Part shown: positions 33,498-44,777 of the stretch, piece after piece
Layout of the letters: every line of letters starts with the position of its first letter
Position numbering within the stretch: position 1 is the first letter of the stretch
NCBI GenBank assembly: GCA_025594325.1
Contig: JANHCV010000012.1
Location: 1,302,001 to 1,366,000 of the forward strand
Source: Blastocladiella emersonii ATCC 22665
Taxonomy: Eukaryota; Blastocladiomycota; Blastocladiomycetes; Blastocladiales; Blastocladiaceae
Direction: 5' to 3'
Length of the DNA stretch: 64,000 nt
Translations under genes and position numbers: made by a program
Notes under the pieces: model-generated
Told to the model about the DNA's origin: nothing
The model's database searches: none
Seen by the model: only the letters and a program-made list of their open reading frames with translations

Positions 33498-35615
33498 ATG
33501 CAATCAACACATAGAAACGGCTATGAACTGGTCCCGCCGGGCGAGGCCCGCACCGCCGCGCCGGCCGCGCGCGTGAGGGAAGCGCCACCGCCCGCGTCGC
33601 GGTGGAACACGTACTCTTGCACCGGCCGCACGCACAACCGCCCATTGGCTCACTCGAAGTACCGGTAGCGCCGAGTACTATGTCTACTACGTCGTCGCCT
33701 TCTCGCTGTGGGGCTACATGTACTGGACCGGCTACACGCTCAGCCAACGTACGCTCTCGCTCGCCCGCCGCGTCGCCCACCCCGCTTGCGGACTGACTGT
33801 GGCCCTCTTAGCGTAGCGTCGCATCCGAATGCCTACCGCATCGACCGCTACCTCTCCGACGCGTGGCTGCCCTTCATCAACCCGCTGGTGCGTCCGCTCT
33901 CGCACCCTACGCGTTCCGCGCTCACACCCGTTCCCCGCAAGTAGATGGACAACTCGGACCACCAGTACGCCGGGTTCCGCAAGAACCTGCCGATTCTGTT
34001 CGCCGCCATGCTCGGCTACCTCGCACTGTCGTGGACCGTCAAGAAGCGCGCGTCCGCCGCCGCTGATGCGTCGCGCTGGCTCGCCTTCTCGATCGCCTTC
34101 TCGACGGTCTTCCTCGTCATCGCGCACGGCCAGCACGTCGTCAAGGTGCTCGCCATTCTGGCCATCAACTACGCGCTCGGGCGCATCGGCGGCGGCACCT
34201 GGTTCAACCCGGCGCTGACGTGGGCGTTCAACATCGCCATCCTGTTCGCCATCGACTGGACCCGCGGGTTCCGCGCCCTCGACGTCAGCGGCGTCTACGC
34301 TGGTATCATGCGATGGGATATCACCTTCAATATCACGGTCCTGCGCCTCATCTCGTTCAACCTCGACTACTACTGGTCGCACCACGAGTTGACGGCCGCG
34401 CTTCTGGTAACGCGTTGCCCTTCCCCGTACCTCGCGCTCGTACTGACCTGTGCGGGTGTAGGAAACGCACAAGCGGTGCGCCTCGCTCCCCGCGCTCGAC
34501 CCGCCGCCCGCGTGCTGCACCAAAATGCGGTCAGCGGTCCCGCGACCCGCGCGCGAGTACTCGTTCACGCACTACCTCGCCTACGCCCTGTACATCCCGC
34601 TCTATTTCGCCGGCCCGATCATGCCCTTCAACGCGTGGATGTCGCAGGTCACCTCCCCGCCGCGTGCCGTGACGCGCGCTGCCGTGACCAAGTACGCCGC
34701 GCGGCTCGCGGGTGCGGTCCTTCTCATGGAGGTCATGATGCACCTGTTCCACGTGGTCGCCCTGGCGCGCGCGCGGGAGTGGGCGGGGATGTCGCCGCTC
34801 GAGATTGGCGCCGTCGGGTTCATCAACCTCAAGTTCATCTGGCTCAAGCTGCTGATCATCTGGCGCTTTTTCCGCACCTGGGCGCTCGCCGACGGCATCG
34901 ACCCGCCCGAGAACATGCGCCGGTGCGTCACCAACCACTACTCGGCGATCCAGTTCTGGCGCGACTGGCACACGTCCTTCAACGCGTGGAATATCCGGTA
35001 CCTGTACGTGCCGCTCGGCGGGGCGAGGACGCGCGCGCTCAATATCTGGGTCGTGTTCACGTTCGTCGCCGTCTGGCACGATATCGAGCTACGGCTCCTC
35101 GCGTGGGGGTGGCTCATCTGCCTGTTCATCCTGCCCGAGGTCGTCGCGCGGCTCGTGTTCGCGAAGGTCCGTCCGTTTCCCTTCCTCCCTGTGTCGATAC
35201 CACCACCGCTCACCCTCCCGCGGCCACGTAGTACACGACGCGCCCATGGTACCGGCACCTCGCCGCGCTCGGCGCGGTCCTCAACATCCTGACCATGATC
35301 ACGGCGAACCTGGTCGGCTTCGCGGTCGGCGTCGACGGCATGCGCACCATGCTCGCCTCGATCCTGCAACCCGAAGGGCTCGGGTTCCTCGCCGGCGCCG
35401 CCGTGTGCCTGTACGCGAGCGCACACATCTTCTTCGAGGTGCGCGACCAGGAGGCCCGCGACCGCGCCGCGCTCGTCGAACGCTACGCGGCGGTCATTCC
35501 GCACCACGACGCAGTCGAGGAGGGAACGACGAGCGGCGTCGAGCGCGCGGCAGCGGTCCGTGGCCGCATCGGCGTGCCTGAAGCCCGCGTCTCGGTCGAC
35601 CACGTTGCGTTGTGA
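33498..35615 (+). CDS. GUP1: GUP1-type membrane-bound O-acyltransferase (MBOAT)
   Basis: Six exons: 33498-33610, 33669-33748, 33817-33887, 33945-34406, 34462-35166 and 35232-35615 (introns 55-68 nt), 604 residues. Junctions rebuild GUP1 motifs: SRWN-TAEYYVYYVV, TLSQ-PSHPNAYR, INPL-MDNSDHQYAGFRKN. The multi-spanning MBOAT core shows LAYALYIPLYFAGPIMPFN, the NHYSAIQFWRDWHTSFNAWNIRYLYVPLGG block and the catalytic-type His in VWHDIELRLLAW. In yeast Gup1 adds a long fatty acid during GPI-anchor remodelling in the ER and influences glycerol uptake, wall and membrane organisation. It has the full family length. The start is the first ATG in phase, giving a short Ala/Pro-rich cytosolic N-terminus. 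Confidence 0.93.
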
Positions 35616-36930
35616 TGATGAAGGTGGGGCAATGGACGCAGCTGGGGCGGCGACAATGAAACAAGTGGGCGCTGTTGCACGCTGATGAAGCGCAGAGTCA
35701 CGACGATGGGATCATCGATGGTGGCGGTCCCTGAGACTTGAGACGTGCAAATGGGTATACTCGCGGCCGCGGCCGTGGCCATGGCGACAACAACAACAAG
35801 GTTCGAGGCGAGCAGCGCCTATGGGAGAGCTCAGGGACCACGACGAGACGTGAGAGCGAGCGTTGCCCGCACCCGCACGCATCAGTCCATCCATCTCGGA
35901 CGAGGCTCGCGAGCACGACACCCTGCACGCACGCCAGCGCCCACGCCGTGCCGCAGCCAGGAGGCTCAGCAGCCGTAGCAGGCGCCAGCGCCAGCGCCGT
36001 GGCGTAGCGGCGGTGGCTGATGGCGCGATACCCTGCCGGCGATGGCGATGGCGATGGTCGAGCACGGCAAGGCCATGGCCGCGGTGACCCACGCGCGCAC
36101 GCGACCGAGCCGAGTCGATGAGGCGCAGCAGCTGCACAGTCACCGCGGGCGCTCGCGCGCGCTGCGCCTCAGTGGCCAAAGATACTGCAAGATAATCGCG
36201 AGGATGGCGTCGGGTGAACCGAATTCGACGGGCAAACGCATCGGGCTCACCGAGGACAAGGAGGGCGGTGACGGTGACGTGATGGGAGGGTGCGGAGAGG
36301 AACGGAGCGGCGGAGCGGCCAGCGGTTAGAGGTTGGCCGCGGCCACGTTTGTTGGCAACGGGGCCAGCCGGCTGTCGCCATCGCCACGGACTGCGGCGGG
36401 CTTGACCTTGTTCCCCTTGGCCGCCGGCCCTGCCAGCCCTGCACGCAAGCTTTCGCGGCCGCCCGCTGGCCCCGGCCCGCCCTACTTCTACCCCGCACCG
36501 CCCGCCTCTCCCTCCCGCTGTTGATCCTCACAGCCTTCTCATCCCTCTCAAACACGCTCAAGCTTAACCGGACGCTGACCCCTCCCCGCGGATCATCGTC
36601 CGCTCGCACCAGCCTCCACCGACATCCGCTGCCAAGGGTGAGTATCCTCTCCTCGCTCGTCGTCCCGATCCGCACCTCGTCGCCGCGATGCCCCACGCCT
36701 CGATCTTGGCCACGACCATGTGGTGAAGAGAAAGGGTCAAGTGGACGGTTGTTCGCACGCCGACCTGCATGACCTGCATGGCCGGCGCGAGCACTAGCGG
36801 CGGGGCCAGGGCCCCATGACGACGGCGGCGCAGCCAAACACACCAGGCAGTCGCTAATCCGATCCGCGCTCTTTGCTCTGCTAGATCACCGCCTCCATCA
36901 CTCCACACTAAACAACAACAACAACCAGCA
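35616..36930. other. Intergenic region with simple-sequence stretches
   Basis: 1.3 kb between tandem genes. Contains GGCCGCGGCCGTGGCCATGGC-like palindromic GC sequence (about 35763-35783), a GGCGATG-type short tandem (36040-36056), and CT-rich sequence upstream of the next gene. No gene seen. Confidence 0.4.
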
Positions 36931-37866
36931 ATGGCCGGGGAACTCGTCGTCGAGCTCGTCAAGTTCGGCGGCATCGCCATGTGCCTGTGCATGACGGGCC
37001 TGCTCATCTACATGTTCCGCCCTCGTCGCGTGACGATCGAGGACCCGGAGACGGGCGAGGACCGGACCATCGTGACGACGGGCCCGATGCTCAGCCTCAT
37101 GGACGTGTACGCGCGGCAGGACCAGGAGCAGGCCGCGGCCAACGCGCGCGCCGAGGCCATGCTGCGCGAGGCCATGGCGCAGCGCGGGTGCCGGTTCGAG
37201 GAGGACGCCATCGACCCGCTCCCGCCCTACACGCTGTACGGCGGCGACGCCGACGTCCACCTCGACCTCGAGTCGCGCATCGCCGTCATCATCGACCAGC
37301 TCGAGTCCGGCGGCATCGTCATCTCCTCGACCCGCCCCGTCCTCGCCTCCGCCGGAAACCCGATCCTGCCCTCGGCGGCCGGCACCCCCGCCAACTCGGT
37401 CCCGTCCTCGCCCACGCTCCCCGCCCACAACCACAGCCTGCTCGGCCGCGCGCGCAACCACGCGCCGCACCACCACCGTGGCCACAGCCGCCAGCCCAGC
37501 CGCGTCCTGTCGCCGACCACCGAGACCGCCGTCGACCCGGTCCTCCCGAACGTGGTCCCCAACGACCCGCTGCCCGTCGTCCGCCTGACGCTGTCGCTCC
37601 CGCCGCCGCCGCGCTACGCCAAGGACCTCGTCGGCGTGCAGCTCGAAGCCTCGGCGCTCCTCAACAACGCCGACGGCGCTTCCGCTTCGTCGTCCACCAC
37701 GACCAACACCTCGCCGGCCATGGTCCCGCAGGCCCCGCCGTGCTCGCCCGTGACGTCGCCGCGCCACAGCCTCGAGCTCGAGCTCCCGGCGCCCGCGATG
37801 ACCATCGAGCGGCCCGTGACGCCGTCGCCCGTCGACGAGTCCGTCGTCGCTGTGGCCGCATGTTGA
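36931..37866 (+). CDS. Single-pass membrane protein of unknown function
   Basis: 311 residues, no intron; ATG at 36931 in the context CAGCAATGG after a run of AAC triplets. One transmembrane helix at about residues 9-28 (ELVKFGGIAMCLCMTGLLIYMF) is followed by a positive stop RPRR, so the remaining 280 residues should be cytosolic. They include an LPPY motif (DPLPPYTLYGG, about residue 97), a His-rich patch and Ser/Pro-rich disorder. The layout, a short lumenal or extracellular N-terminus plus a PY-type motif, resembles adaptors that recruit Nedd4/Rsp5 ligases through WW domains, but this is inference. No homologue is recognised. The open frame could be judged by its strong codon bias. Confidence 0.65.
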   Translation: MAGELVVELVKFGGIAMCLCMTGLLIYMFRPRRVTIEDPETGEDRTIVTTGPMLSLMDVYARQDQEQAAANARAEAMLREAMAQRGCRFEEDAIDPLPPYTLYGGDADVHLDLESRIAVIIDQLESGGIVISSTRPVLASAGNPILPSAAGTPANSVPSSPTLPAHNHSLLGRARNHAPHHHRGHSRQPSRVLSPTTETAVDPVLPNVVPNDPLPVVRLTLSLPPPPRYAKDLVGVQLEASALLNNADGASASSSTTTNTSPAMVPQAPPCSPVTSPRHSLELELPAPAMTIERPVTPSPVDESVVAVAAC

Positions 37867-38185
37867 GCGCCGCGTACGGGTGCCTGCCGAGTGGGCCCCG
37901 TCGCGGGCTCAAGTTGTTTGTTTGCTTTCCTTCCTCTGATCTTTCCTCTCGTTCGCGTGTGTTGTTGTGTGTGTTCCCTGGGTGTTTTGCTTTCCTTTGC
38001 TCGTTTCCAACCATTTACCCTGTTCATCGTACTCCTACTACTACTAGTGTCCATAACCATTCTCCCTCGCTTCCTCTCTTTCTTATAAACTTCCTAGCCT
38101 GCTCTTGTGCGTGATCCTTACACCAAAAATTACTTTTCGTGTGTTCGATTGAGCAAGGTTTCCATCACCAATTCGCGCGCAACCA
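37867..38185. other. Convergent intergenic region
   Basis: 319 bp, T-rich on the + strand (CTTTCCTTCC, TTGTTGTGTG), consistent with 3' UTRs of two converging genes. Confidence 0.5.
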
Positions 38186-38996
38186 CTACTCCTGCACGGC
38201 AGCGGGCGCCTCGTCCTCCTCGGCGCTCGCGGCCACGTCGCCGTTCGCTGGCGGCCGCGCCGACGGGTCGAAGAAGAACTTCATCGAGTACGCGTCCTCG
38301 CCGTCCGCGTAGTACTTTTTCTCCACTTCCATGATCCTATGGGGCGGGTGAGCGATCGGTCAGTTGGCGGGCGAGGGCGGTGCGGGAGTGCAACTACGTA
38401 CTCGAAGCCCAGCGTGTGCTGGTACAGCCGCAGCGCCGCGTTGTTGGACACGCGGACGTGCAGCGACACGTACTTGGCCTCGTATACGTCCTTCATGGCC
38501 ATCTCTACACACACATGCCCGTGCGGGTTAGAACGTGGACCAGGTCCGCATTCCAGAAGAGAAAAGCGTACGCGACTGCTTCATCAACCGCTCGGCGAGC
38601 CCGAGGCGGCGGTACTTGCGCATGACCGACAGCGACGTGATGTGGCCGTGCGCGGGGGTCTTGGCCTCGGCGTCCGCGTCCTCCATCTTGGCCAGCACGT
38701 ACCCGACGATCTGGCCCTTGGTGTCCTCGGCCACGAAGCTGAGCTCGGGCCACGACATGGCGTGGTACATGTCTAGCGGTCCCGCTCAAGTGAGAACGTG
38801 GTTCGATCCACGCGCGGACGACCAAGCCCTGCACGTACAGTACTTCATCTGGTAGTTCTCCGGCAGATTGGTCAGGTTGCAGTTCTGCACCGCCAGGAGG
38901 TCGTGGGGCTACGCTCACAAGGGCCACCCGTCAGCGAGTCCGTCTTCATGTTCCCGACGACAGCACGCCCCATACAGTCGCCGTGCGGATATTCAT
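38186..38996 (-). CDS. NAA10: N-terminal acetyltransferase NatA catalytic subunit
   Basis: Five exons: 38996-38976, 38908-38839, 38772-38572, 38504-38402 and 38336-38186 (introns 65-67 nt), 181 residues. All four junctions rebuild the family sequence: [60 protein letters not shown] and [24 protein letters not shown]. The GNAT acetyl-CoA loop is RKYRRLGLA. Naa10/Ard1 with Naa15 acetylates Ser-, Ala-, Thr- or Gly-started nascent chains on ribosomes. The C-terminal tail is short and acidic ([14 protein letters not shown]), as in fungal forms. The first exon is only 21 nt; its donor GTATGG is inferred from the fit to MNIRxAxPxDL. Confidence 0.95.
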
Positions 38997-39222
38997 AGTG
39001 TCTGCGCCGCCGTAGTTTCGTTGCAACAAGTGAAAGGGTGTCGATCCGTAGCGGTAGGCGGTGGTGCAGGGTCGAAAGGGACCGGTCCGGCCTGAGAACT
39101 CGGACGAGCGCGCGGAGATCACCACGCCCAAAACGGCACGTGCGCCTATCCCCCGCCCATTCGCATACGCCCTCGCTCTCCTCCCAAGAAATGCATCGAA
39201 TGAATATATCGCAGAATGAGCG

Positions 39223-40338
39223 TCACGACCCGTACGGCGTCCTTGCGCGCGCCGTCGCCGAGCCGCCCTGCGTCGCCGCGGCCGCCGCTGAGTAGAAGGC
39301 GCTGACCTCCCGCGCCACCTGGCTCGACAGCGACCCGGATCCGGAGGGCCGCCCGAGCGAACTCGTTGAACCCGACACGGACCGGGAGTACATGACGGAG
39401 GACCCGGGCCGGGCTGCTGTGAGGTCGCCCCGCGACGACGTCGGCGTGTGCGCGCGCGAGGATACCGAGTACGCCGAGTCGTAAGCCGTGGAGGCCGCGC
39501 GGGACACGGGCCGCGGTGGGAGCGGTGCGCCCGCACCTGCGCTTGAGTGGTGGTGCGGCGGGATCCCGGGCAGCGGCGCCGTCGCGCTCCCGCCACTGCC
39601 GTTGGACCGCGGCGACGGCGTCTGCCACGCGCCGCGCGGGCCGCCCGGTGGCGGAGTTGCGGCCGCGACGCGCGACTCTTCCCGTCGCACCGCCGAAGGT
39701 TGCTGCGAGCCCACGGCCATGCGCTGGGCCTCCTGCTCCTTCAGCCACGCGGCAAAGTCGCGGTTGAGCTGCAGCTTGGCCTTGTCGAGGAGGTGCTGCA
39801 TATGCTCGATCTCGAGCTTGAGCTGCTTGAGCTCGCCAAACTGCGCCTTGTACTGCGCGGTCCGGTCGGCGATGGCGCCGCGCAGCTTGGCCTCCTCGGC
39901 CTCGATCAGGTCGCGGCAGCTTACCGCCGCCGCCGAGTCGGACGACGGGTCCAGGTTGTTACGCAGGCAGCTCAGTTTGTCCTTGGCGTGCTCTACACAT
40001 CGCCGCAACGTGAGTGATAGTCATGCTGGTCAAGTCGAGCAACGTACTGATCTCCTCGCGCAACCGGTGCGCCGTCTGCCCGAGCGCCTTGGCGCGCGCG
40101 TAGCACTCCTTGAGCTCGGCCTTCTGCGCCTCGATCGACGCCATGGGCGCGTACGTCGCCTTAAACGCCTCGAGGAGCACCTGCTTATCGGCCGGCTGCA
40201 ACGCCGCGACCGCTGGTGGCGCGGCGGCGGCGACGTGCGCCGAGTCGGGACCGACCAGCGACGCCGAGCTCGAGTATACCGAGTCGGTGCCCTGCGGCAG
40301 GCTCGCGAGCGACGACGACGTCGACTGCGTCACGAACG

Positions 40339-40369
<31 letters not shown>

Positions 40370-42324
40370 CCCGTTGCGAAGCGGCGGTGGTGGTGGTTCG
40401 GTCGATTGCACCGACCCGGTACTGCCGCCCTTCTCAAGCGCGCGCAGCCGGGCTTTGTACTGGTTGACCATCGGAATCAGCACGCTGATCTCCGTGTCGC
40501 GCTGCGCGAGGAGCCGCTTGAGCTGCGCGACCTCGGCCGGGTCCGCTCCGCCGCCTCCACCACCACTCGGCTGCGGTACTGGTGGCGGCAACGCAGCCGG
40601 CGGCGGCAGCTCGCCACCTCCCCGCGCCGCTGCCGCTCCGCCGCGTTCGCGGACCATCTTGCGCATCACGTCGAAGCTGGCGAGCACCTTGCGGTAGTCG
40701 GTGAACATGACGGCAGTGTCGTCGCCCGCGAGGTACGCGTGGACGAGCTGGCGGCACCGGTCGATCTCGTACTCGGGGAGGGCGTCGTCAACGCCGTCCG
40801 CGGACTCGCCGCGGGCCAGGGCGAGCTCGGCCTTGAGCTGCAGGATCTGCTGCTTGAGGCGCGCAATGACCATGTACGGGTCGAGCTCCTCGTTGACCGA
40901 GACGCGGTTGTTGATGAGCGCGACGCGCTGCGCGAACCGGCAGGTCGAGATGGATTCCTGTACTGGCGGGGGCGGGAGGTTGGGCGAGGGTCAGGGTGAG
41001 TGAGATTCAGCGGGGCGGGTCGGGTCAGAATCCCGAGGGAGAAAGAAACACGGACCTCGATGAGATGGTCCTCGGTAGCCAGGGTCGCGATCATGCACGT
41101 CTTGCAGTTGCCGCCGAGCGAGTCGCGCAGGATGGACGTCATCATCGAGTTGCGGTACGGGACGTGCGAGCGTTTCCCGAGCGCCTTCTCGTGCAGGGCG
41201 ACAATGACGTGCTCGAGAAAGTGGAGCGAGAGGTTGATGGATTTCGCCTCCTTGAGCAGGGTGCCGTCGATGCCCGTCTTGGCGACGCGCTCGGACCCGG
41301 CGAGATCGACGAGGTGCAGCTTGGCCTTGCGCACCACCTCGCTGCCGGCCTCGCGCGACGTCACGGTCAGGATGAACAGGCAGTGCGAGCGACTCGACGC
41401 CGGGTTGCTCGGCGTCTCGGCGATCATCTTGTTGGTGTCGCCCATGAACAGCCAGTTGAGCGCCTCCTCCTCGGACACGACCGGGTGCGCGTGCAGGTTC
41501 TGCAGGTGGATCTGCTCCTCGCCCGTCTCGCGCAGCGTGACCTTGCTAGTTTTAGGGTGGTGTGAGTACGCGTCGAGTGCAACCGAGGAGAGTGAGCGTA
41601 CGGCAGGTCCTCGAGGCGCTTGGCGTCGCGCGAGTCGTCGAGCAGGTCGTACCCGGCCTCGTTGTAGATTTCGAGGTACGAGACCTGGACCTGGTACTTG
41701 CGGTTCGGCCGCTATGGTACACGCGCGAGTAGCGTCAGATCACCGACTCGGTAGGCGTACAGCTCAAGCTGAGCGCACCTGGGCCATCTCGCGGAACAGG
41801 AACTGGACGGTGCGCGGGATCAGGCCGCGGTCGGCGTACTTTTCGGCGCCGCCCGTGATGGTGAAGGTCTTGCCTGACCCGGTCTGGCCGTAGGCGAAGA
41901 TGGTGGCGTTGAACCCGTCCATGACGCTCAGCACGATATCCTTGGCGACGTGGTCAAACACCTCCTCCTGCGTCGTGGACCCGTCGAACACGCGGTCGAA
42001 GCGGAACCCAAAATGCTCCTTGGTGTTGTTGATGGACCCGAGCGTCTCGTCACGCGGGACGTGGAAGTGCAGCTGCGGCGCGCCGTCGTCGCCCGGCAGC
42101 GGGCCGTCGACTTGCACCTTGGACCCGGCGTTGCCGTCGCTGGTGCTGCGGATCTTGGTGTTGACCTTGCGCGGGCGGATGCGCGCAAAGATGCGGATCG
42201 CCTGGTTGAGCGGCGCTGATGACGACGACGCGCCCGCATCGTCGCCGCTGTCGCTATCCGAGTCCGAGTCGGCACCCGCCGACGGGCGCCGGTCGAGTTC
42301 ATCGTCTTCCATGGTTTCATACAT
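39223..42324 (-). CDS. KIF6: Kinesin-9 family motor (KIF6-like), ciliary
   Basis: Five exons: 42324-41779, 41711-41602, 41545-41056, 40957-40048 and 39992-39223, 941 residues. The motor domain (about 35-400) has the P-loop GQTGSGKT, switch I NPASSRSH, switch II DLAGSE and the kinesin-9 marks HVPRDETLGSINN, GYDLLDD, RLEDLPKVTL and ESISTCRFAQRVALINN. A neck/coiled-coil part and a disordered Ser/Pro-rich tail follow; a polySer run is encoded by a CTG/AGC repeat near 40345-40365. Kinesin-9 motors act in motile cilia (central pair or bend regulation) and are lost in non-flagellated fungi. An acidic N-terminus precedes the motor. A second ATG at 42312 has a better context (ACCATGG), so the first four residues are uncertain. 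Confidence 0.92.
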
Positions 42325-42539
42325 GCGCCTTGAAGGGAGGGAGAGAGGGAGAGGGAGATCGGCCGGGCGGAAACTGAGCGACTCGAGACGCGTCTCGCGC
42401 GTGTCACGTTGCGTCACGCGGGGCGCGAGCGACGCGTCTTGGTCGCGCTCATCGCTTTCGGGTTTGGGCTCGCTTCCCTTCGGCCCCTCCACCGTCAATT
42501 CTGCCTCACTACCAGCAATGTATTCCTAGACGAATCGAC

Positions 42540-44060
42540 TCGCCGCAGTGCACTCGGCGTCCTCAATCTCGGCGACTGGATCTCGCCCGGCGGCACCTCG
42601 AGCCGTTACCGATCCGACCCGGCCGGGCTCGCGGGCCGCTACCACCACCCGGTCTACGACCCGAACGGTCTCCACGTTCTCGACGCAAGGAAGTGGGCCG
42701 TCGCCAGCGACCGCAGCCGCCACTTCAAGACGTGCGTCGCCCGCGCGAACCGGCTGCGCGCGACGCCGCCATAGCTCGCGCTCGGTCCTCCTCGGCAACG
42801 CCCGCACCTCCTTTGTCTTCCCTGCGGCACCTGCGGCACGCCCTCGACGTTCGATGCGGCTTCGGCTTCGGCTTCGGCTACTCTCTGACCTGGCACTCGG
42901 GTCTTGCCGCCGCAAGGGCTTAGTCCGCACCGACCCGCGACCGTCCCCGGCTTCCGTCTCGATGCGGTCACACGCTCGCCCACGTCCTCCGCGTCTCGCA
43001 CGTGAACCTGCCGCTCGTGGTGCTCGTCGGAAAGCGGACCCACCCTCTCCATCGCCATCAAGTTCTACCAGTTCAACGGGCTGCGCATCCTTGGGCTGAA
43101 GCTGCCCGCCCATATCCTCGGCGCGTGGCTCGACGGCGGCGCGCGGGCGTACCGCGCTCAAGCTCGAGCCGGTCTTGCGCGAGGCCATAGCGCTACACGT
43201 CGCTTCCGCAGCATGGGCTCGGTAGCGTGAGCGACATGGACGTGTTCCCGCAGCGTGTCCGCGCGTACGCGAGCATTACCGCATCACCATGACGGGCACT
43301 GTCCCGCTCGCTTATCACGCATCTCGACGCCGTCAAGTTCCAGGCCATGACCCAGCAGCCGCTACTCCGCGCCTCGGCCCTGCTGCCCGTCGTCGGCCGC
43401 GCTGCACGCGCTCGCCTCGCTCGGAATCCGCACCATGCTCGACCCCGCGCCCGTGCTACCGCCTGCCGAGATCGGGGTCGTGATCGCGATCGCGGTCGGG
43501 TTCCCGCCGCCGCTCGGTCTCGCCGCATGGGCGATGACGCGTATCGCGCGCGTTCCTCGCGCTGCTTCGGCACGAGTGGCCGCTCCCCGTCTCGCTGCTG
43601 ACAGGCAAGTACCTGCACTGCTGGTGCGGTGCACGCGGGACCAGCGCCTGTCGTCGCTCACGCTCAACCGCGACATCTCGAAGCGCGCCGACCACGAGAC
43701 CCTCGACTCGGAATCGCGCGCTACGCCAGTACCGCGTGCACGGGCACATCGGCTCGTGTGCTCCCACAAGGTATCGCTCGAAACTATGCTCGAGACGGCG
43801 GTCGTCGAGTTCGCTCGCCGCACGCGGTGCGTCCACCCTCGGGCCTGAGCACCAGTCGCCGCTCGTCTTCCACCCTGACGGCGCGCTCGCGCTCGTCGGA
43901 GCCCATGCGGACCAGCGCGACCAGGTGATCATCGCCGGAAACAGCGGCGGCCAGGCCGCGAACCGCGCGGTGGTCATCACCCGCGCCATCACGAGCGGTC
44001 TTGCGCGTGAGGCAAAGGGGAGCGAGTATGAGGCCGTTTGCATACAAATATTGATAAATC
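42540..44060 (+). pseudogene. Decayed coding region, unrecognised
   Basis: Protein-like stretches lie in different + frames with no start or splice model linking them: GDWISPGGTSSRYRSDPAG (about 42579), NLPLVVLVGKR (43010), SIAIKFYQFNGLRILGLKLP (about 43047-43110), LITHLDAVKFQAMTQQPLLR (43313), LGIRTMLDPAPVLPPAEIGV (43426) and QVIIAGNSGGQAANRAVVIT (about 43920-43985). The last loosely recalls the GNxGxQ loop of MgtE/SLC41 magnesium carriers. Stops and frame changes between them suggest a dead gene, though many small introns cannot be excluded. A minus-strand frame (44452-44164 and beyond, MFVLIVLAMLDETREVAAK) overlaps its end and is equally unproved. Confidence 0.3.
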
Positions 44061-44777
44061 CAAGGACAGATCGATGATAAAAATACAGGATGAATGCACG
44101 AGCGCGATCGCAGCGAGCCCGCGCGGCAATCACACGCGTTCTTTGTGCCCTTGGTCAGCACGACCCGGTCCGTTGGTCGCGACCTATAATACTGCATTTT
44201 GCCGTTGCCGAGCAGCGCGGCGGTCTCCTGGAGCGACGAGGCGGACGACACGGTGGGCGAGGCTGGCGTCGAGACCCGGTGGATGACGACTGTGAGCTTG
44301 TAGGCGGGCGGAGGCCCGACTTGAACAGCGTCGGTGACGGGCGGTACAGGTACGACCTTGGCGCCGTTGACGTGCGGCTCACCCACAGCTTGGACTTTGG
44401 CGGCCACCTCACGAGTCTCGTCCAGCATGGCGAGAACAATAAGTACGAACATCGACTCTGACACTCATCAACCCGCGTTTACTGCCACCACCTTGAGCGA
44501 GTCATTCCATAACACGAAGCCGAACTTGTTTTATGCGTGGAGCGTGGCCGCGCGAAAGAGGGAGCAGTTCTTTTGAGAAAAAAAGAGAGGGAGCCCAGAC
44601 AAGCACGTCACGTGGTCCTGATCAGTGGCGCATTCACGGATCCGCGCTTTCGCTTCAGCTAACCCGCGAGTCAGGAAATAACAACGCGTCATGTCATCCG
44701 TCATACCTTATCATATCTCACGCGAGGCGATCAAATGGTCCAGTGTCTTCGATCGGGGCTAACCCTTACCTGAAGAT
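44061..44777. other. Intergenic, carries dispersed repeat R2
   Basis: About 700 bp. An AT-rich block near 44040-44095 may be a 3' UTR. A short minus-strand frame (44452-44164) is unproved. Repeat R2 lies at 44603-44683. Confidence 0.4.
44603..44683 (+). repeat. Dispersed repeat R2, left flank of the two-TM gene island
   Basis: Matches R1 (7495-7575) over about 75 bp. An inverted relative (R3) lies 2.4 kb away at 47049-47108, so R2 and R3 bracket the two-TM gene and the neighbouring fragment. Confidence 0.75.

Noticed and set aside
36931-38114. 377-codon overlapping frame running past the one-TM gene
   Set aside because: Shadow frame of Pro/Arg composition; the 36931 frame has a TM helix and good start context.
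38773-38838. GTGGTTCGATCCAC inside a NAA10 intron, like a tRNA T-arm
   Set aside because: Flanks are exons and the intron is too short for a tRNA; chance match.
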